Source of the DNA: a virus
Direction: 5' to 3' (one strand)
Length of the DNA stretch: 30,646 nucleotides
Virus record (IMG/VR): IMGVR_UViG_3300043409_000987
Location: 1 to 30,646 of that record
Every line of letters begins with the position of its first letter. Within the stretch, counting starts at the first letter, position 1. A program made the position numbers and the translations under genes. Of the stretch, positions 1 through 7,871 are shown in pieces. The notes beneath the pieces were generated by a model. The model made no database searches and had not been told where the DNA came from. It saw only the letters and a list, made by a program, of their open reading frames with translations.

Positions 1-42
1 GCATCACGTTAGTTTCCGCAACTCTGACTCAGGCGGTTTCCA

Positions 43-528
43 TTGGCCCGTCCGACCCCGAAACCGACCGCCATCAAGGCCGCTGAGGGCAACCGAGGCA
101 AGCGCAAACCCCGAAACGAACCCCGTCCCCGTCCCGTTCTCCCGCCCGTCCCCGCCTTCGTCGCCGAAGACCCCATCGCCCTCGCCTACTGGAAACAGTA
201 CGAGCCCCTGCTCGACCGCATGGGCGTTCTGACTGAAGTCGACGGCCTCGCGTTCGGCAGCATGTGCGTCGAAGCCGCAACCTACACGCTCGCCTGTCGC
301 AAGATCGCCGAATCCGACCACGTCCAGAAGGCTTCGACCGGCTGGGAGCAGCCCTCGTCCTGGCTCACGGTGCGGCAGAAGGCGCTCAAGAACCTCGAAT
401 CGCTCGCCGCCCGCTTTGGATTGACCCCCGCCGACCGCACGAAGATAGAGGTGAGACCGCCGGATGCCAAGGAAACCGACCCGGTCGCGGAAGTCATCGC
501 TATCACGTCTCGGAAGGCAGCGCGCTGA
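43..528 (+). CDS. terS: Terminase small subunit, P27-like
   Basis: A 161-residue protein expected to bind phage DNA and present it to the large terminase subunit for packaging. The N-terminus (KPTAIKAAEGNRGKR, then a proline-rich stretch) resembles the start of P27-type small terminases, and the rest is helical with a WLTVRQKALKNLE segment. The length is normal for the family. The start is a TTG at 43 preceded by AGGCGG at 31-36; no better start exists because the window begins just upstream. It overlaps the large-subunit gene by 65 bp, the usual tight small-large terminase pairing. Recognition rests on the N-terminal motif and the gene order. Confidence 0.85.
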   Translation: MARPTPKPTAIKAAEGNRGKRKPRNEPRPRPVLPPVPAFVAEDPIALAYWKQYEPLLDRMGVLTEVDGLAFGSMCVEAATYTLACRKIAESDHVQKASTGWEQPSSWLTVRQKALKNLESLAARFGLTPADRTKIEVRPPDAKETDPVAEVIAITSRKAAR

Positions 529-2086
529 CGCCGTAATCCGCTTCATCGAAGGCGCCTGCGTGCACACGAAAGGGCGCTGGGCCGGGCTCCCGTTCCTGCT
601 CACGCCCTGGGAACGGCGCTTCATCGAGGACGTGTTCGGCAACGTGGACCCGAAGTCGGGCATGCGCCGGACCCGGACCGCGTTTCTGGAGATCGGCCGC
701 AAGAACGGCAAGTCCGAACTGTGCGCCGCGCTGGCCCTCTACATGCTCATCGCCGACGGTGAGGAATCGCCCGAGGTCTACGGCGCGGCCTGTGACCGCG
801 ACCAAGCCTCGCTCGTCTTCAACGTGGCGGCGCAAATGGTGCAGCGGAACGAGTATCTGCGCAGCCGCTGCAAGGTCATCCACTCGACCAAGCGCATCAT
901 CTGTGCCGACAACGGCGGCGTCTACCGGGCCATTCCCGCCGACGCCGGCGGGGCGATGGGCTACAACTCGTCCTGCAACGTGGTAGACGAACTGCACGTG
1001 CAGAAGGACCGCCACCTGCTCGACGCCCTGACGACTTCGATGGGCGCCCGGCAGCAGCCCCTGACCATCGCCATCACGACCGCGGGCTTCGACCGGTCCA
1101 GCATCTGTTACGAGATCTACGACTACGCCCGCAAAGTGAACAAGGGCACGATCCGCGACCGCACCTTCGTCGGGCACATCTACGAACTCCCCGACGGCAC
1201 CGACTTCGAGACCGTCGCCGCCGACGAGTCCCTGTGGAAGCTGGCGAACCCCTCGCTCGAATCCGAGGACGGCGGCTGGCTCCGCTACGAGGACTTGCGC
1301 CTGGAGTTCGAGCGCGCCAAGCACATGCCACAGGCGCAGAACACTGTGATGCGCCTGCACATGAACACCTGGACGCAGGCCGAGTCGCGTTGGTTCAGCC
1401 GCGGCGGCTGGGATGCCTGCGGCGGCATCGTCGTCGAGGAACGGCTCAAGGGCCAGCCCTGTTTCGCGGGCCTCGACCTGGGCAGCACTTCGGACTTCAC
1501 CGCGCTGGCGCTCGTCTTTCCGCGCGACGGTGAGACCGGCGACGGCTACGACCTCGTGATGCGCTTCTGGCTGCCCGAGGCCGCGTTCGACAAGCAGACC
1601 TATTCCGGCATGCGCGACCAGCTCGACGAGTGGCGGCGCGAGGGTGCGCTGATTGTCACCCCCGGCGACGTGCTCGACTACCGCGCCGTGCAGTCCGAGG
1701 TCGAGAAGCTGGCCGCGTACTACGACGTCCGCGAGATCGGCTTTGACCCCTGGCACGCGACGCAGCTTGCCGTGGAACTGGGCGAGTCCCTGGGCGAGGA
1801 CATCATGGTACCCGTCCGGCAAGGCTTCCGCACCCTGAGCGCGCCCTCGAAGATGCTTGAGACCCTTGTCGGTCGCGGCATCGACGGCCTGAACCACGGC
1901 GGTCACCCAGTCCTGCGCTGGATGGCGGACAACGTCGTGGCCGAGGTCAATGCTGATGAGGGGCTGAAGCCGAGCCGTAAGAAGTCCACGCAACGTATCG
2001 ACGGCATCGCCGCCCTAGTTACCGCTCTAGAGCGCGCGATGGTCGCTGAGGAACCGTCCCAAGTACTCGCAATCGCATTCGACTGA
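464..2086 (+). CDS. terL: Terminase large subunit (ATPase and nuclease)
   Basis: The packaging motor: it hydrolyses ATP to pump DNA into the prohead and cuts concatemers. It has 540 residues, a full-length HK97-type large terminase. The ATPase domain has Walker A GRKNGKS at 78-84 and Walker B NVVDELH at 172-178, with the catalytic DE pair at 175-176. The RNase H-like nuclease domain shows acidic residues at D338 (GLDLGSTSD), D428 (GFDPW) and D513 (RIDGIAALV). The ATG at 464 lies inside the small-subunit gene. The next in-frame start, GTG at 560, would remove the conserved ADAVIRFIEG segment, so 464 is preferred. Confidence 0.95.
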   Translation: MPRKPTRSRKSSLSRLGRQRADAVIRFIEGACVHTKGRWAGLPFLLTPWERRFIEDVFGNVDPKSGMRRTRTAFLEIGRKNGKSELCAALALYMLIADGEESPEVYGAACDRDQASLVFNVAAQMVQRNEYLRSRCKVIHSTKRIICADNGGVYRAIPADAGGAMGYNSSCNVVDELHVQKDRHLLDALTTSMGARQQPLTIAITTAGFDRSSICYEIYDYARKVNKGTIRDRTFVGHIYELPDGTDFETVAADESLWKLANPSLESEDGGWLRYEDLRLEFERAKHMPQAQNTVMRLHMNTWTQAESRWFSRGGWDACGGIVVEERLKGQPCFAGLDLGSTSDFTALALVFPRDGETGDGYDLVMRFWLPEAAFDKQTYSGMRDQLDEWRREGALIVTPGDVLDYRAVQSEVEKLAAYYDVREIGFDPWHATQLAVELGESLGEDIMVPVRQGFRTLSAPSKMLETLVGRGIDGLNHGGHPVLRWMADNVVAEVNADEGLKPSRKKSTQRIDGIAALVTALERAMVAEEPSQVLAIAFD

Positions 2087-2109
2087 CCCCGAGGTGAACG
2101 GAATGACAG

Positions 2110-3318
2110 ATGGCTAGATGGCCGTGGTCGAAGGATCGCGAGGGGTCACAGGAGCAGCGTACGTCCGTGGACTTCACGGCGTTCTCGGACAAGTTCTCAT
2201 CGACGCCCAACACGTTCTCCGGCGTCAACGTTGACCGCGACGTGGCGATGACACTGCCCGCCGTCTGGCGCTGTATCAGCCTGAACTCCGAAACGATTGC
2301 CAGCCTGCCCGTCGACTCGTTCCGCAAGGAGGGCAAGCGCCGCGTCGCCACCCCGGCCCCGTTCTGGCTCGAAAGGCCGAACGACGAGTACACCTGGGCC
2401 GAGATGATCCAAGAGGTGCAGGTGGGCCTAGAGCGCGACGAGAACGCCTACCTGCTCAAGGTATCGACCGCCTCTGGGCGCCTGTTCGAGCTCTGGCACC
2501 TCGCCCCGCACGCGGTCACGCCCGAGCGCCTCAACGGCAGCAGTGGACCCATCGTCTACAAGGTCGCCACGAACGCCGGTATCGAGACATTACCGGCGAA
2601 CGCCATCCTGCACATCAAGGGTCTGACCATGCCGCGAGAACTCAAAGGGCTCTCGCGCATCGCCAGCGCCCAGAACGCCATCGGGCAGGGTCTCGCCGCC
2701 GCCGAGTTCGGCCAACGATTCTTCGGTGACGGCGCGCACCTCTCGGGAGTGGTGACGGCTCCGGGCAAGGTCGAGCAGCCCGTCGTCGAGTCCATCCAGA
2801 AGATGTTCACCAAGCGGCACGGCGGCATCTCCAAGAGCCATGCCCTGGGCGTGCTCACCGGCGGCGCCACATGGACCCCGCTCTCGGTCAAGCCCGAGGA
2901 GAGCCAGTTCCTCCAGACTCAGGAATGGACCGCCGCGCAGATCGCCTACATGTTCGGCATCCCGCCGCACTACGTGACCAACGTCGACGGCGCCAAGGGC
3001 TTCGTGACCTCCATCGTCGAGTCCAAGTTGCTGTGGCTGACCACCGGCCTACAGCCGCGCATCGTCCGTCTGGAGCGCGCCTTCTCGTCGCTGCTCCCGC
3101 CCGGCCAGTACATCAAGTTCAACCTCGACGCATTCCTACGCCCGACCCCGCAGGAGCGCGCCGACTTCTACGGCAAGATGGCCGCCGTCATGGGCCTGAC
3201 CCCTGACGAAATCCGCGCCCTTGAAGACCTCGACCCGCTGCCGGACGGCATGGGAGAGAAGCCGCTCCAGTCCGTGCAGTACGTGTGGCCCGAGACATCC
3301 CCGGAGGTAGTCCAGTGA
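2110..3318 (+). CDS. Portal protein, HK97-type
   Basis: A 402-residue portal protein, the dodecameric ring at the capsid vertex through which DNA passes and to which the terminase and neck attach. The N-terminal half carries the usual portal pattern (VWRCISLNSETIASLPV, then W-x-L-x-P-H in LWHLAPHAV). The C-terminal half has the EWTAAQIAYMFGIPPHYV segment seen in HK97-like portals. The position between large terminase and protease is canonical. The start ATG at 2110 has only a weak, somewhat distant purine stretch upstream (GAGGT at 2091-2095). Its stop overlaps the GTG start of the protease gene, implying coupled translation. Confidence 0.93.
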   Translation: MARWPWSKDREGSQEQRTSVDFTAFSDKFSSTPNTFSGVNVDRDVAMTLPAVWRCISLNSETIASLPVDSFRKEGKRRVATPAPFWLERPNDEYTWAEMIQEVQVGLERDENAYLLKVSTASGRLFELWHLAPHAVTPERLNGSSGPIVYKVATNAGIETLPANAILHIKGLTMPRELKGLSRIASAQNAIGQGLAAAEFGQRFFGDGAHLSGVVTAPGKVEQPVVESIQKMFTKRHGGISKSHALGVLTGGATWTPLSVKPEESQFLQTQEWTAAQIAYMFGIPPHYVTNVDGAKGFVTSIVESKLLWLTTGLQPRIVRLERAFSSLLPPGQYIKFNLDAFLRPTPQERADFYGKMAAVMGLTPDEIRALEDLDPLPDGMGEKPLQSVQYVWPETSPEVVQ

Positions 3319-4043
3319 AAGAGACCCGCATCGTATCCGCACCCGTTGAGGTGCGCGGCGAGGGGGAAGGCACCGCCACCATCGCCGGGTATGCGTGCCT
3401 ATACAACCAACCGTATGAGGTCTGGGGCTTCCGCGAGATCGTCGCCCCCGGCGCCTTCACCAAGACCTTGAAAGAGCGCGGCGGCTATGACACCGCCGTA
3501 GTCTGGTCCCACGACGCCGACCGCGTCCTGGGCACCGTCGAGTCCGACACCGCCCGCGTCTTCTCCGACGACGACGGCCTGCGCTACGAGGCCGACCTAG
3601 ACCTGCTCGACCCCGACGGCATGAGCGCCTTCCGCAAGATCACGACAGGCAAGGTGCGCCAGTCCTCGTTCAGCTTCGAGATCATCCGCGACGAGTGGGA
3701 GTACCCCGAGTCCGAAGAGAACTCCCGCGAGCTCCCGGTCCGAACCATCCACGAGGTCCGACTCTGGGAGTGCTCCCCCTGCCTGTGGGGCGCCAACCCC
3801 GAGACCGTCGTCGATGTCGCCCGCGCCGCCCGCTCACTGGCCGTCGCCGCCGACGTTGACGAAGCCGCCGCCGCCGAGGCGCTGGCACAGCACGACCTCT
3901 CCACCCTGAAAACAACGGGCATCGAGCCCGAGTCACGCGAAGACGCCACCGAGACGCCGGATGACGCGCCGCCCGAAGGGGCACCCGTCGCCACCTCTCC
4001 GCCGGAGCCCGCTCGCAAGTTCCGTCCCGTCCTTCCTATCTAA
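3315..4043 (+). CDS. Prohead maturation protease, S78 (HK97) family
   Basis: A 242-residue serine protease that cleaves the capsid protein N-terminus during head maturation. The catalytic His is in VVWSHD and the nucleophile Ser in RQSSFSFE, the paired signature of the HK97 prohead protease family. The core ends near residue 180. An Ala/Glu/Pro-rich tail follows and is probably disordered. The start chosen is GTG at 3315, 7 nt after GGAGG at 3303-3307 and overlapping the portal stop as GTGA. An ATG at 3285 in the same frame lies further inside the portal gene and lacks this ribosome site. The next gene is the expected substrate, the major capsid protein. Confidence 0.92.
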   Translation: MKETRIVSAPVEVRGEGEGTATIAGYACLYNQPYEVWGFREIVAPGAFTKTLKERGGYDTAVVWSHDADRVLGTVESDTARVFSDDDGLRYEADLDLLDPDGMSAFRKITTGKVRQSSFSFEIIRDEWEYPESEENSRELPVRTIHEVRLWECSPCLWGANPETVVDVARAARSLAVAADVDEAAAAEALAQHDLSTLKTTGIEPESREDATETPDDAPPEGAPVATSPPEPARKFRPVLPI

Positions 4044-4052
4044 GGAAACCAC

Positions 4053-5258
4053 ATGGACTACACGAGCATCACCAAGGCGCACGAGGACTACCGACGCGCC
4101 ATCGAAATCGGCAGGGACGAGAACCTGCCCGAAGAGACCCGCACCAAGGCTCTGACCGACGCCGTCGAGATGCGCCGCGTCATCGACGAGGCCGTGGCCG
4201 AACTGGTCAAGTCCAAGGAAGAGGACGACGCCCGCGCCAAGACCGAGGCCGTCATCCACGCCGATCCCGTCGTGGCGCTCGCCAACGAAAAGCGCGCCTT
4301 CAACCAGACCATCATCGACATCGCCGACGGCAAGCGCCAGAACATGACGCTGACCGCGGACGCTCCCGAGATGCGTACCGACTACCCGATGACCACGACC
4401 GAAGCCTCGACGGTGTACTCCTCGTATAACGTCAAGACCGAACTGTGGAATGCCATCGAGTGGCACGAGAACGCCGAATCGGCAGTCAAGCGCGCCGGCC
4501 CGAAGGTTCTGCGTACGGCCGGCGACCACACCATCTACATCCCCGTTCTCGGCACCGACGCCGTGGCCGACACCACGCCCGGCTCTGAGAACACCGCCCC
4601 GACCCACGCCATGTATCCCGTGTTCACCCGCGAGCAGCTCGACAGCTACCGGGTGCAGGGCTTCATGACCGTTTCCGAAGAGATGCTCCGCACCCCGGAC
4701 TATCCCTTCTTCGACGTTCTGACCGAGGTTGCTGCCCGCGCGCTCGCCGTGCAGGAAGCCACCTATCTGGCCCGCGGCACCGGCTCCTCGCAGCCCGACG
4801 GCCTCTACTACGTCGGCACCAGCGCCGCCACCTGCGGTTCGGCCTCGACGTTCACCTATCCCGAGCTCGTCAAGCTCTACTTCGGCCCGACTGAGGGCGT
4901 CAGGAATCGCGGCCAGTGGTTCCTTTCGACCTACGCCATGATCGAGCTGTTCAGCATGGTCAACGGCGAGGGTTCGCCGATCATCCAGCCGAGTCCCGTT
5001 GCCGGAGCCAGCGACACGCTGTTCGGCAAGCCCCTCCACGAAGAGGCATACCTCGTCGCCAGCACCATCACCACGGGCGAGAAGCACGTCTTCTTCGGCG
5101 ACATCTCCAAGCTCTGGGTCCGCTACGCGGGCGGCATCGACATCGGTGCCAGCCGCGAGATGAGATTTAATGAGTGGGAGGTAGTTATCAGGGCCGCCCT
5201 CTGGATGGACTGTTGCATGCCCGACAGCACCGGCATGTACTACCTGACTCAGGGCTGA
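4053..5258 (+). CDS. Major capsid protein, HK97 fold
   Basis: A 401-residue major capsid protein. The first roughly 100 residues are charged and helical (an internal scaffold or delta domain). A Thr/Ser-rich linker follows (MTTTEASTVYSS), after which the HK97-like shell domain begins. Typical shell segments include ITIYIPVL-like strands, FTREQLDSYRVQGFMTVSEEML (E-loop/P-domain region) and the ATYLARGTGSSQPDGLYY helix and loop. Cleavage by the upstream protease near residue 100-110 is inferred. The ATG follows AAGGAAACC with good spacing. A strong 11-bp hairpin lies 18 bp after the stop and may stabilise this abundant message or attenuate transcription beyond it. Confidence 0.93.
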   Translation: MDYTSITKAHEDYRRAIEIGRDENLPEETRTKALTDAVEMRRVIDEAVAELVKSKEEDDARAKTEAVIHADPVVALANEKRAFNQTIIDIADGKRQNMTLTADAPEMRTDYPMTTTEASTVYSSYNVKTELWNAIEWHENAESAVKRAGPKVLRTAGDHTIYIPVLGTDAVADTTPGSENTAPTHAMYPVFTREQLDSYRVQGFMTVSEEMLRTPDYPFFDVLTEVAARALAVQEATYLARGTGSSQPDGLYYVGTSAATCGSASTFTYPELVKLYFGPTEGVRNRGQWFLSTYAMIELFSMVNGEGSPIIQPSPVAGASDTLFGKPLHEEAYLVASTITTGEKHVFFGDISKLWVRYAGGIDIGASREMRFNEWEVVIRAALWMDCCMPDSTGMYYLTQG

Positions 5259-5276
5259 TCCTAGCCTGATCGCACG

Positions 5277-5309
5277 CACCGGGGCGGTGGCGCTACTGCC
5301 GCCCCGGTG
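5277..5309 (+). terminator. Hairpin downstream of major capsid gene
   Basis: Perfect 11-bp GC-rich stem: 5277-5287 pairs with 5299-5309, around an 11-nt loop. There is no T-run after it, so it is more likely an attenuator or 3'-end stabiliser than an efficient intrinsic terminator. It lies in the 105-bp gap between the capsid gene and the next gene. Confidence 0.55.
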
Positions 5310-5363
5310 ACACCCGTACCCGCACCCACGGCTTGAGGTCGTGCGTGCGTAGGAGGTAGCCCC

Positions 5364-5990
5364 ATGGCTAACCCCATCAACTGGCGCATCCCCGCATACG
5401 ACATCCCCGGCGGCGCCGCGAACTCGACCGGCGCCATCTCCACCGACGTGGCGAGTCAGGTCATGGGTTGGCGCTCGTACACCTCGAGCGCCGCCGTCAC
5501 CGGATCGTCTTACGGCGGCCGTTTCCAGCACTACATTCAGGGCGCGCAGGGCTCGGGCGCCGCGCTGCGTACCTACGCGCTCGTCAAGGGCGTAGCGGCT
5601 GGTTCGCTGTACGGCCTTGAGGCCACCGCCGAGATCATGTCCACGACCAGTTCATCGGTCGACGACGAGATTTACGCCATGATCGGCACCCTTGACATCA
5701 ACCTCGACTGCTCGACGAGTCAGGTGGCCGCTCTCAACCTCGTCATCGACGTCGCCAGTGGCAAGACGCTCAGCACGACCACGGCCGCGTTCATCAAGTT
5801 CGACCAGGTCGGCTCCGGCACGCAGAGTGCCGGCAACGTCTTCTACTTCGCCGACACAATCGGCACGGAGTCTGACACGGCGCTGGTCACGACCCGCAAG
5901 GCCGACGCGACCACCACGCACGCTATCAAGTGCAACGCGGCCGGGACGACCCTCTGGATCATGGCGACCACCGACACGCCGGCCAACTAA
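5364..5990 (+). CDS. Beta-rich virion-associated protein
   Basis: A 208-residue protein of unknown function. It is rich in Ser, Thr, Ala and Gly, has almost no Lys/Arg clusters, and alternates hydrophobic and polar residues as expected of beta-strands. No signal peptide or membrane segment is seen. It starts with ATG at 5364, 8 nt after a strong GGAGG ribosome site. Its place directly behind the major capsid gene suggests a decoration or head-surface protein, but a tail or adhesin role cannot be excluded. No specific family is recognised. Hairpins flank it on both sides (5277-5309 and 6002-6032), so its message may be differentially expressed. Confidence 0.75.
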   Translation: MANPINWRIPAYDIPGGAANSTGAISTDVASQVMGWRSYTSSAAVTGSSYGGRFQHYIQGAQGSGAALRTYALVKGVAAGSLYGLEATAEIMSTTSSSVDDEIYAMIGTLDINLDCSTSQVAALNLVIDVASGKTLSTTTAAFIKFDQVGSGTQSAGNVFYFADTIGTESDTALVTTRKADATTTHAIKCNAAGTTLWIMATTDTPAN

Positions 5991-6001
5991 GACGCATTGC
6001 A

Positions 6002-6032
6002 CGGGGGCGCGGGCATCGGACCCGCGCCCCCG
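6002..6032 (+). terminator. GC-rich hairpin before the cysteine-cluster gene
   Basis: A 12-bp perfect stem: 6002-6013 pairs with 6021-6032, around a 7-nt loop, starting 11 bp after the upstream stop. No T-run follows. The AGGAGG ribosome site of the next gene begins only 2-3 bases later. The hairpin could therefore terminate transcription weakly, protect the upstream mRNA or modulate translation of the next gene. Confidence 0.5.
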
Positions 6033-6049
6033 ATAGGAGGGGGCTCCGC

Positions 6050-6304
6050 TTGAGTTGCAATCACTGCGGCGGCTGCTGCAAGTACGTGGCGCTGGACATC
6101 CGGCCCGAGAGCGTCCTGTGGATGGAGCTCCACGGCATCCCGCTATCGGACGATGCGCGCGGCGGCAAGCAAATCGTGATCGGCGCGAAGTGCAAATGGC
6201 GCGACGATGAAACGCAACGCTGCACCAACTACGAGGAGCGGCCGGAAGTATGCCGCCGCTTCCTGTGTGAAACGGGAGGGGAGACGCATGGCAATCAATC
6301 GTGA
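6050..6304 (+). CDS. YkgJ-type cysteine-cluster metal-binding protein
   Basis: An 84-residue protein matching the YkgJ/UPF0153 zinc- or iron-chelating domain pattern. An N-terminal SCNHCGGCCKY holds C3, C6, C9 and C10, and C48, C58, C68 and C73 follow within CTNYEERPEVCRRFLC, the family's hallmark C-x-Y-E-x-R-P-x-x-C-R-x-F-x-C. All eight cysteines are present. The start is TTG at 6050, 9 nt after TAGGAGG. The family binds a metal or cluster, but no biochemical role is established. It is unusual inside a structural gene run; possible roles are a virion metal site, a maturation factor or a host-directed accessory protein. Confidence 0.85.
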   Translation: MSCNHCGGCCKYVALDIRPESVLWMELHGIPLSDDARGGKQIVIGAKCKWRDDETQRCTNYEERPEVCRRFLCETGGETHGNQS

Positions 6305-6491
6305 GGCAATCGAGGAACGCAAGTCCGGACTGATGGCCGAACTGCACGCCATCGGCGGCGCGCTTCAGGACTGCGACTACTGGCTCGCCAAACTCGATGA
6401 GGGCGAGAACGGCATCCCGCTCGAAGACCTCATCCCCGGCGCCGTCGTCGAGGAAGTCGTCACCACCGAAGACATGGAGATCACCGAATGA
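6288..6491 (+). CDS. Small helical protein of unknown function
   Basis: A 67-residue acidic protein (MAINREAIEERKSGLMAELH at the start). It has one long predicted helix (residues 4-40) and a Glu/Val/Thr-rich tail (VVEEVVTTEDMEITE). The start ATG at 6288 follows GGGAGGGGA at good spacing and lies within the end of the cysteine-cluster gene. An in-frame ATG at 6207 is deeper in that gene and has no ribosome site. The stop overlaps the next gene by 4 bp (ATGA). No family is recognised. It could be a small assembly factor; that is only a guess from position. Confidence 0.7.
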   Translation: MAINREAIEERKSGLMAELHAIGGALQDCDYWLAKLDEGENGIPLEDLIPGAVVEEVVTTEDMEITE

Positions 6492-6727
6492 GAATCCGAA
6501 TCCTCGAAGTCCGCGAACTGATGCGGAACCGAGTCGTGGACGGACAGGCCATCGTCCCGTTCGCCATCATCGAGTGTCCCGACGACCTCGCCCGCAAGTG
6601 GATCGACGAGGAAGTAGCCGAGGTCGTGCGCGACAAGCCGACGACCGTCGAGACCGCGGCCGTGGCGCCGCCGCAGAACGCAGCCAAGAGAACCGGCCGG
6701 GCCAAGCCTCGCCGCAAGAGCCAGTAA
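6488..6727 (+). CDS. Small hypothetical protein
   Basis: A 79-residue protein with a compact N-terminal half (VRELMRNRVVDGQAIVPFAI, then DDLARKWIDEEVAEVV). Its C-terminal tail is basic and rich in Ala, Pro, Lys and Arg (KRTGRAKPRRKSQ) and is likely disordered or nucleic-acid-binding. It starts with ATG in an ATGA overlap with the preceding gene, implying translational coupling. The N-terminal segment resembles short adaptor proteins that follow capsid genes in other phages, but not closely enough to name. Function unknown. Confidence 0.7.
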   Translation: MRIRILEVRELMRNRVVDGQAIVPFAIIECPDDLARKWIDEEVAEVVRDKPTTVETAAVAPPQNAAKRTGRAKPRRKSQ

Positions 6728-6755
6728 GCGACCGCACGAAAGGCGGTGTAGACCA

Positions 6756-7871
6756 GTGGCAATCGCCAGAAAAGGGACGCTGACCACGTCTCACAACGCA
6801 ATCACAGGCACCGCCACCTCTGCGGCTATCGAGATGGCCGGATGGGACGCCCTCTACTGCGCGGTGACGCTCTCCACAACGGGGCAGTGGACGATCTCGC
6901 TCACCGGCTGCGACACGCTCGCCGGCACGTACCTCGACATGGTCGGCCAGTCGATGACCTTCTCGGCCAGCGGCATCTACACCTTCACCGGCCTGCCCGA
7001 CTTCGTCAAGATCGTCGCCACTGAGGACTCCGGCAGCGCCGCCTGCACCGTCCAGACCATGCCCGTCGTCAGCACCGGCTCAGCGACCGGGAGTGAGATC
7101 AACCTCGACACCTCCGGCCACATCCAGGTCGATGTCGCGTCCACCACCGGAACCGCCAACGTCGCCGTCGTCTCGTCCGCCACGACCCTCCCCGCCGAGA
7201 CCGTCGTCGCGGGCGCATCCTCCGTCCTCGGCAAGATCGGCACCATTCCCGCCACGACCGGCTACATCTTCGCCGCCTGCAACGCATCCGGCGCGAACTA
7301 CTCTCGCGTCGACTGGCGCTACAAATCGGACAACGCCCACACCCGGCAGATGTACCGGGCGCGCAGCAACGTCCTGTCCGGCACCCTCACCTTCGCCGAC
7401 GCCGATCCCGTAGAGAACGGCGACACCTTCGTCCTCAACGGCCTCACGTTCACGGCCGTCACCTCTGGCGCCGTCGCGGCCAGCCACGAGTACAACATGG
7501 GCGCTGACAACGCCGCCGCCGCCGCAGCTTGCGCCGCACTGCTGATTACCGCCAATGGCGTACCGGGCCTCACCGCCGCCACCGTCACGACTCCAGCGGG
7601 GACCGACGTCATCACCCTCACCTCGGGCACCAATACCGTCTTGCAGTTCTCGCAGGGCACGAGCGGTGCCGCCGAGATCGCCTGGGCCGACACCACGCTC
7701 GCTAGCCTCATCGAGCACGGCTCCGCCACCACAGCCGTCGCCGCGATCACGACCACGTCTGGAAAGCACTACGAGCAATACGTCGACGGCTGGCCGTGGC
7801 TCTTCTACGGGCTGACCAATACCGACGGCGACGCTGCCACGGTCGTCGTGGGCGCGACTCTGTACCTCTAA
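6756..7871 (+). CDS. Beta-domain virion protein with Ig-like repeat module
   Basis: A 371-residue, Thr/Ser/Ala/Gly-rich, beta-strand-dominated protein. Residues about 20-110 (GWDALYCAVTLSTTGQWTIS and onward) look like the beta-sandwich found in phage surface proteins. Residues about 205-310 contain GTLTFADADPVENGDTFVLN, then an Ala-rich helix and DVITLTSGTN, a module common in phage tail and fibre proteins. The start is GTG at 6756 preceded by AGGCGG. Its stop abuts the ATG of the LamG-domain gene with no gap, suggesting matched expression and perhaps one assembly. Likely a head- or neck-attached fibre or decoration component; the exact role is unknown. Confidence 0.75.
   Translation: MAIARKGTLTTSHNAITGTATSAAIEMAGWDALYCAVTLSTTGQWTISLTGCDTLAGTYLDMVGQSMTFSASGIYTFTGLPDFVKIVATEDSGSAACTVQTMPVVSTGSATGSEINLDTSGHIQVDVASTTGTANVAVVSSATTLPAETVVAGASSVLGKIGTIPATTGYIFAACNASGANYSRVDWRYKSDNAHTRQMYRARSNVLSGTLTFADADPVENGDTFVLNGLTFTAVTSGAVAASHEYNMGADNAAAAAACAALLITANGVPGLTAATVTTPAGTDVITLTSGTNTVLQFSQGTSGAAEIAWADTTLASLIEHGSATTAVAAITTTSGKHYEQYVDGWPWLFYGLTNTDGDAATVVVGATLYL

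Noticed and set aside
37-55. A partial likeness of the start region (TTTCCATTGGCCCGTCC) to the 47-bp lysis element
   Set aside because: Only short stretches match, the spacing differs and the 3' box is missing. It overlaps the TTG start of the small terminase gene.
503-1993. A 496-codon open frame on the minus strand opposite the terminase gene
   Set aside because: It mirrors the terminase codons, has a Val/Gly/Asp-rich composition typical of antisense frames in GC-rich DNA, and has no recognisable domain.
3933-5531. A 532-codon minus-strand frame opposite the capsid region
   Set aside because: Same antisense artefact: it spans the protease tail, the capsid gene and the start of the next gene, all well supported on the + strand.
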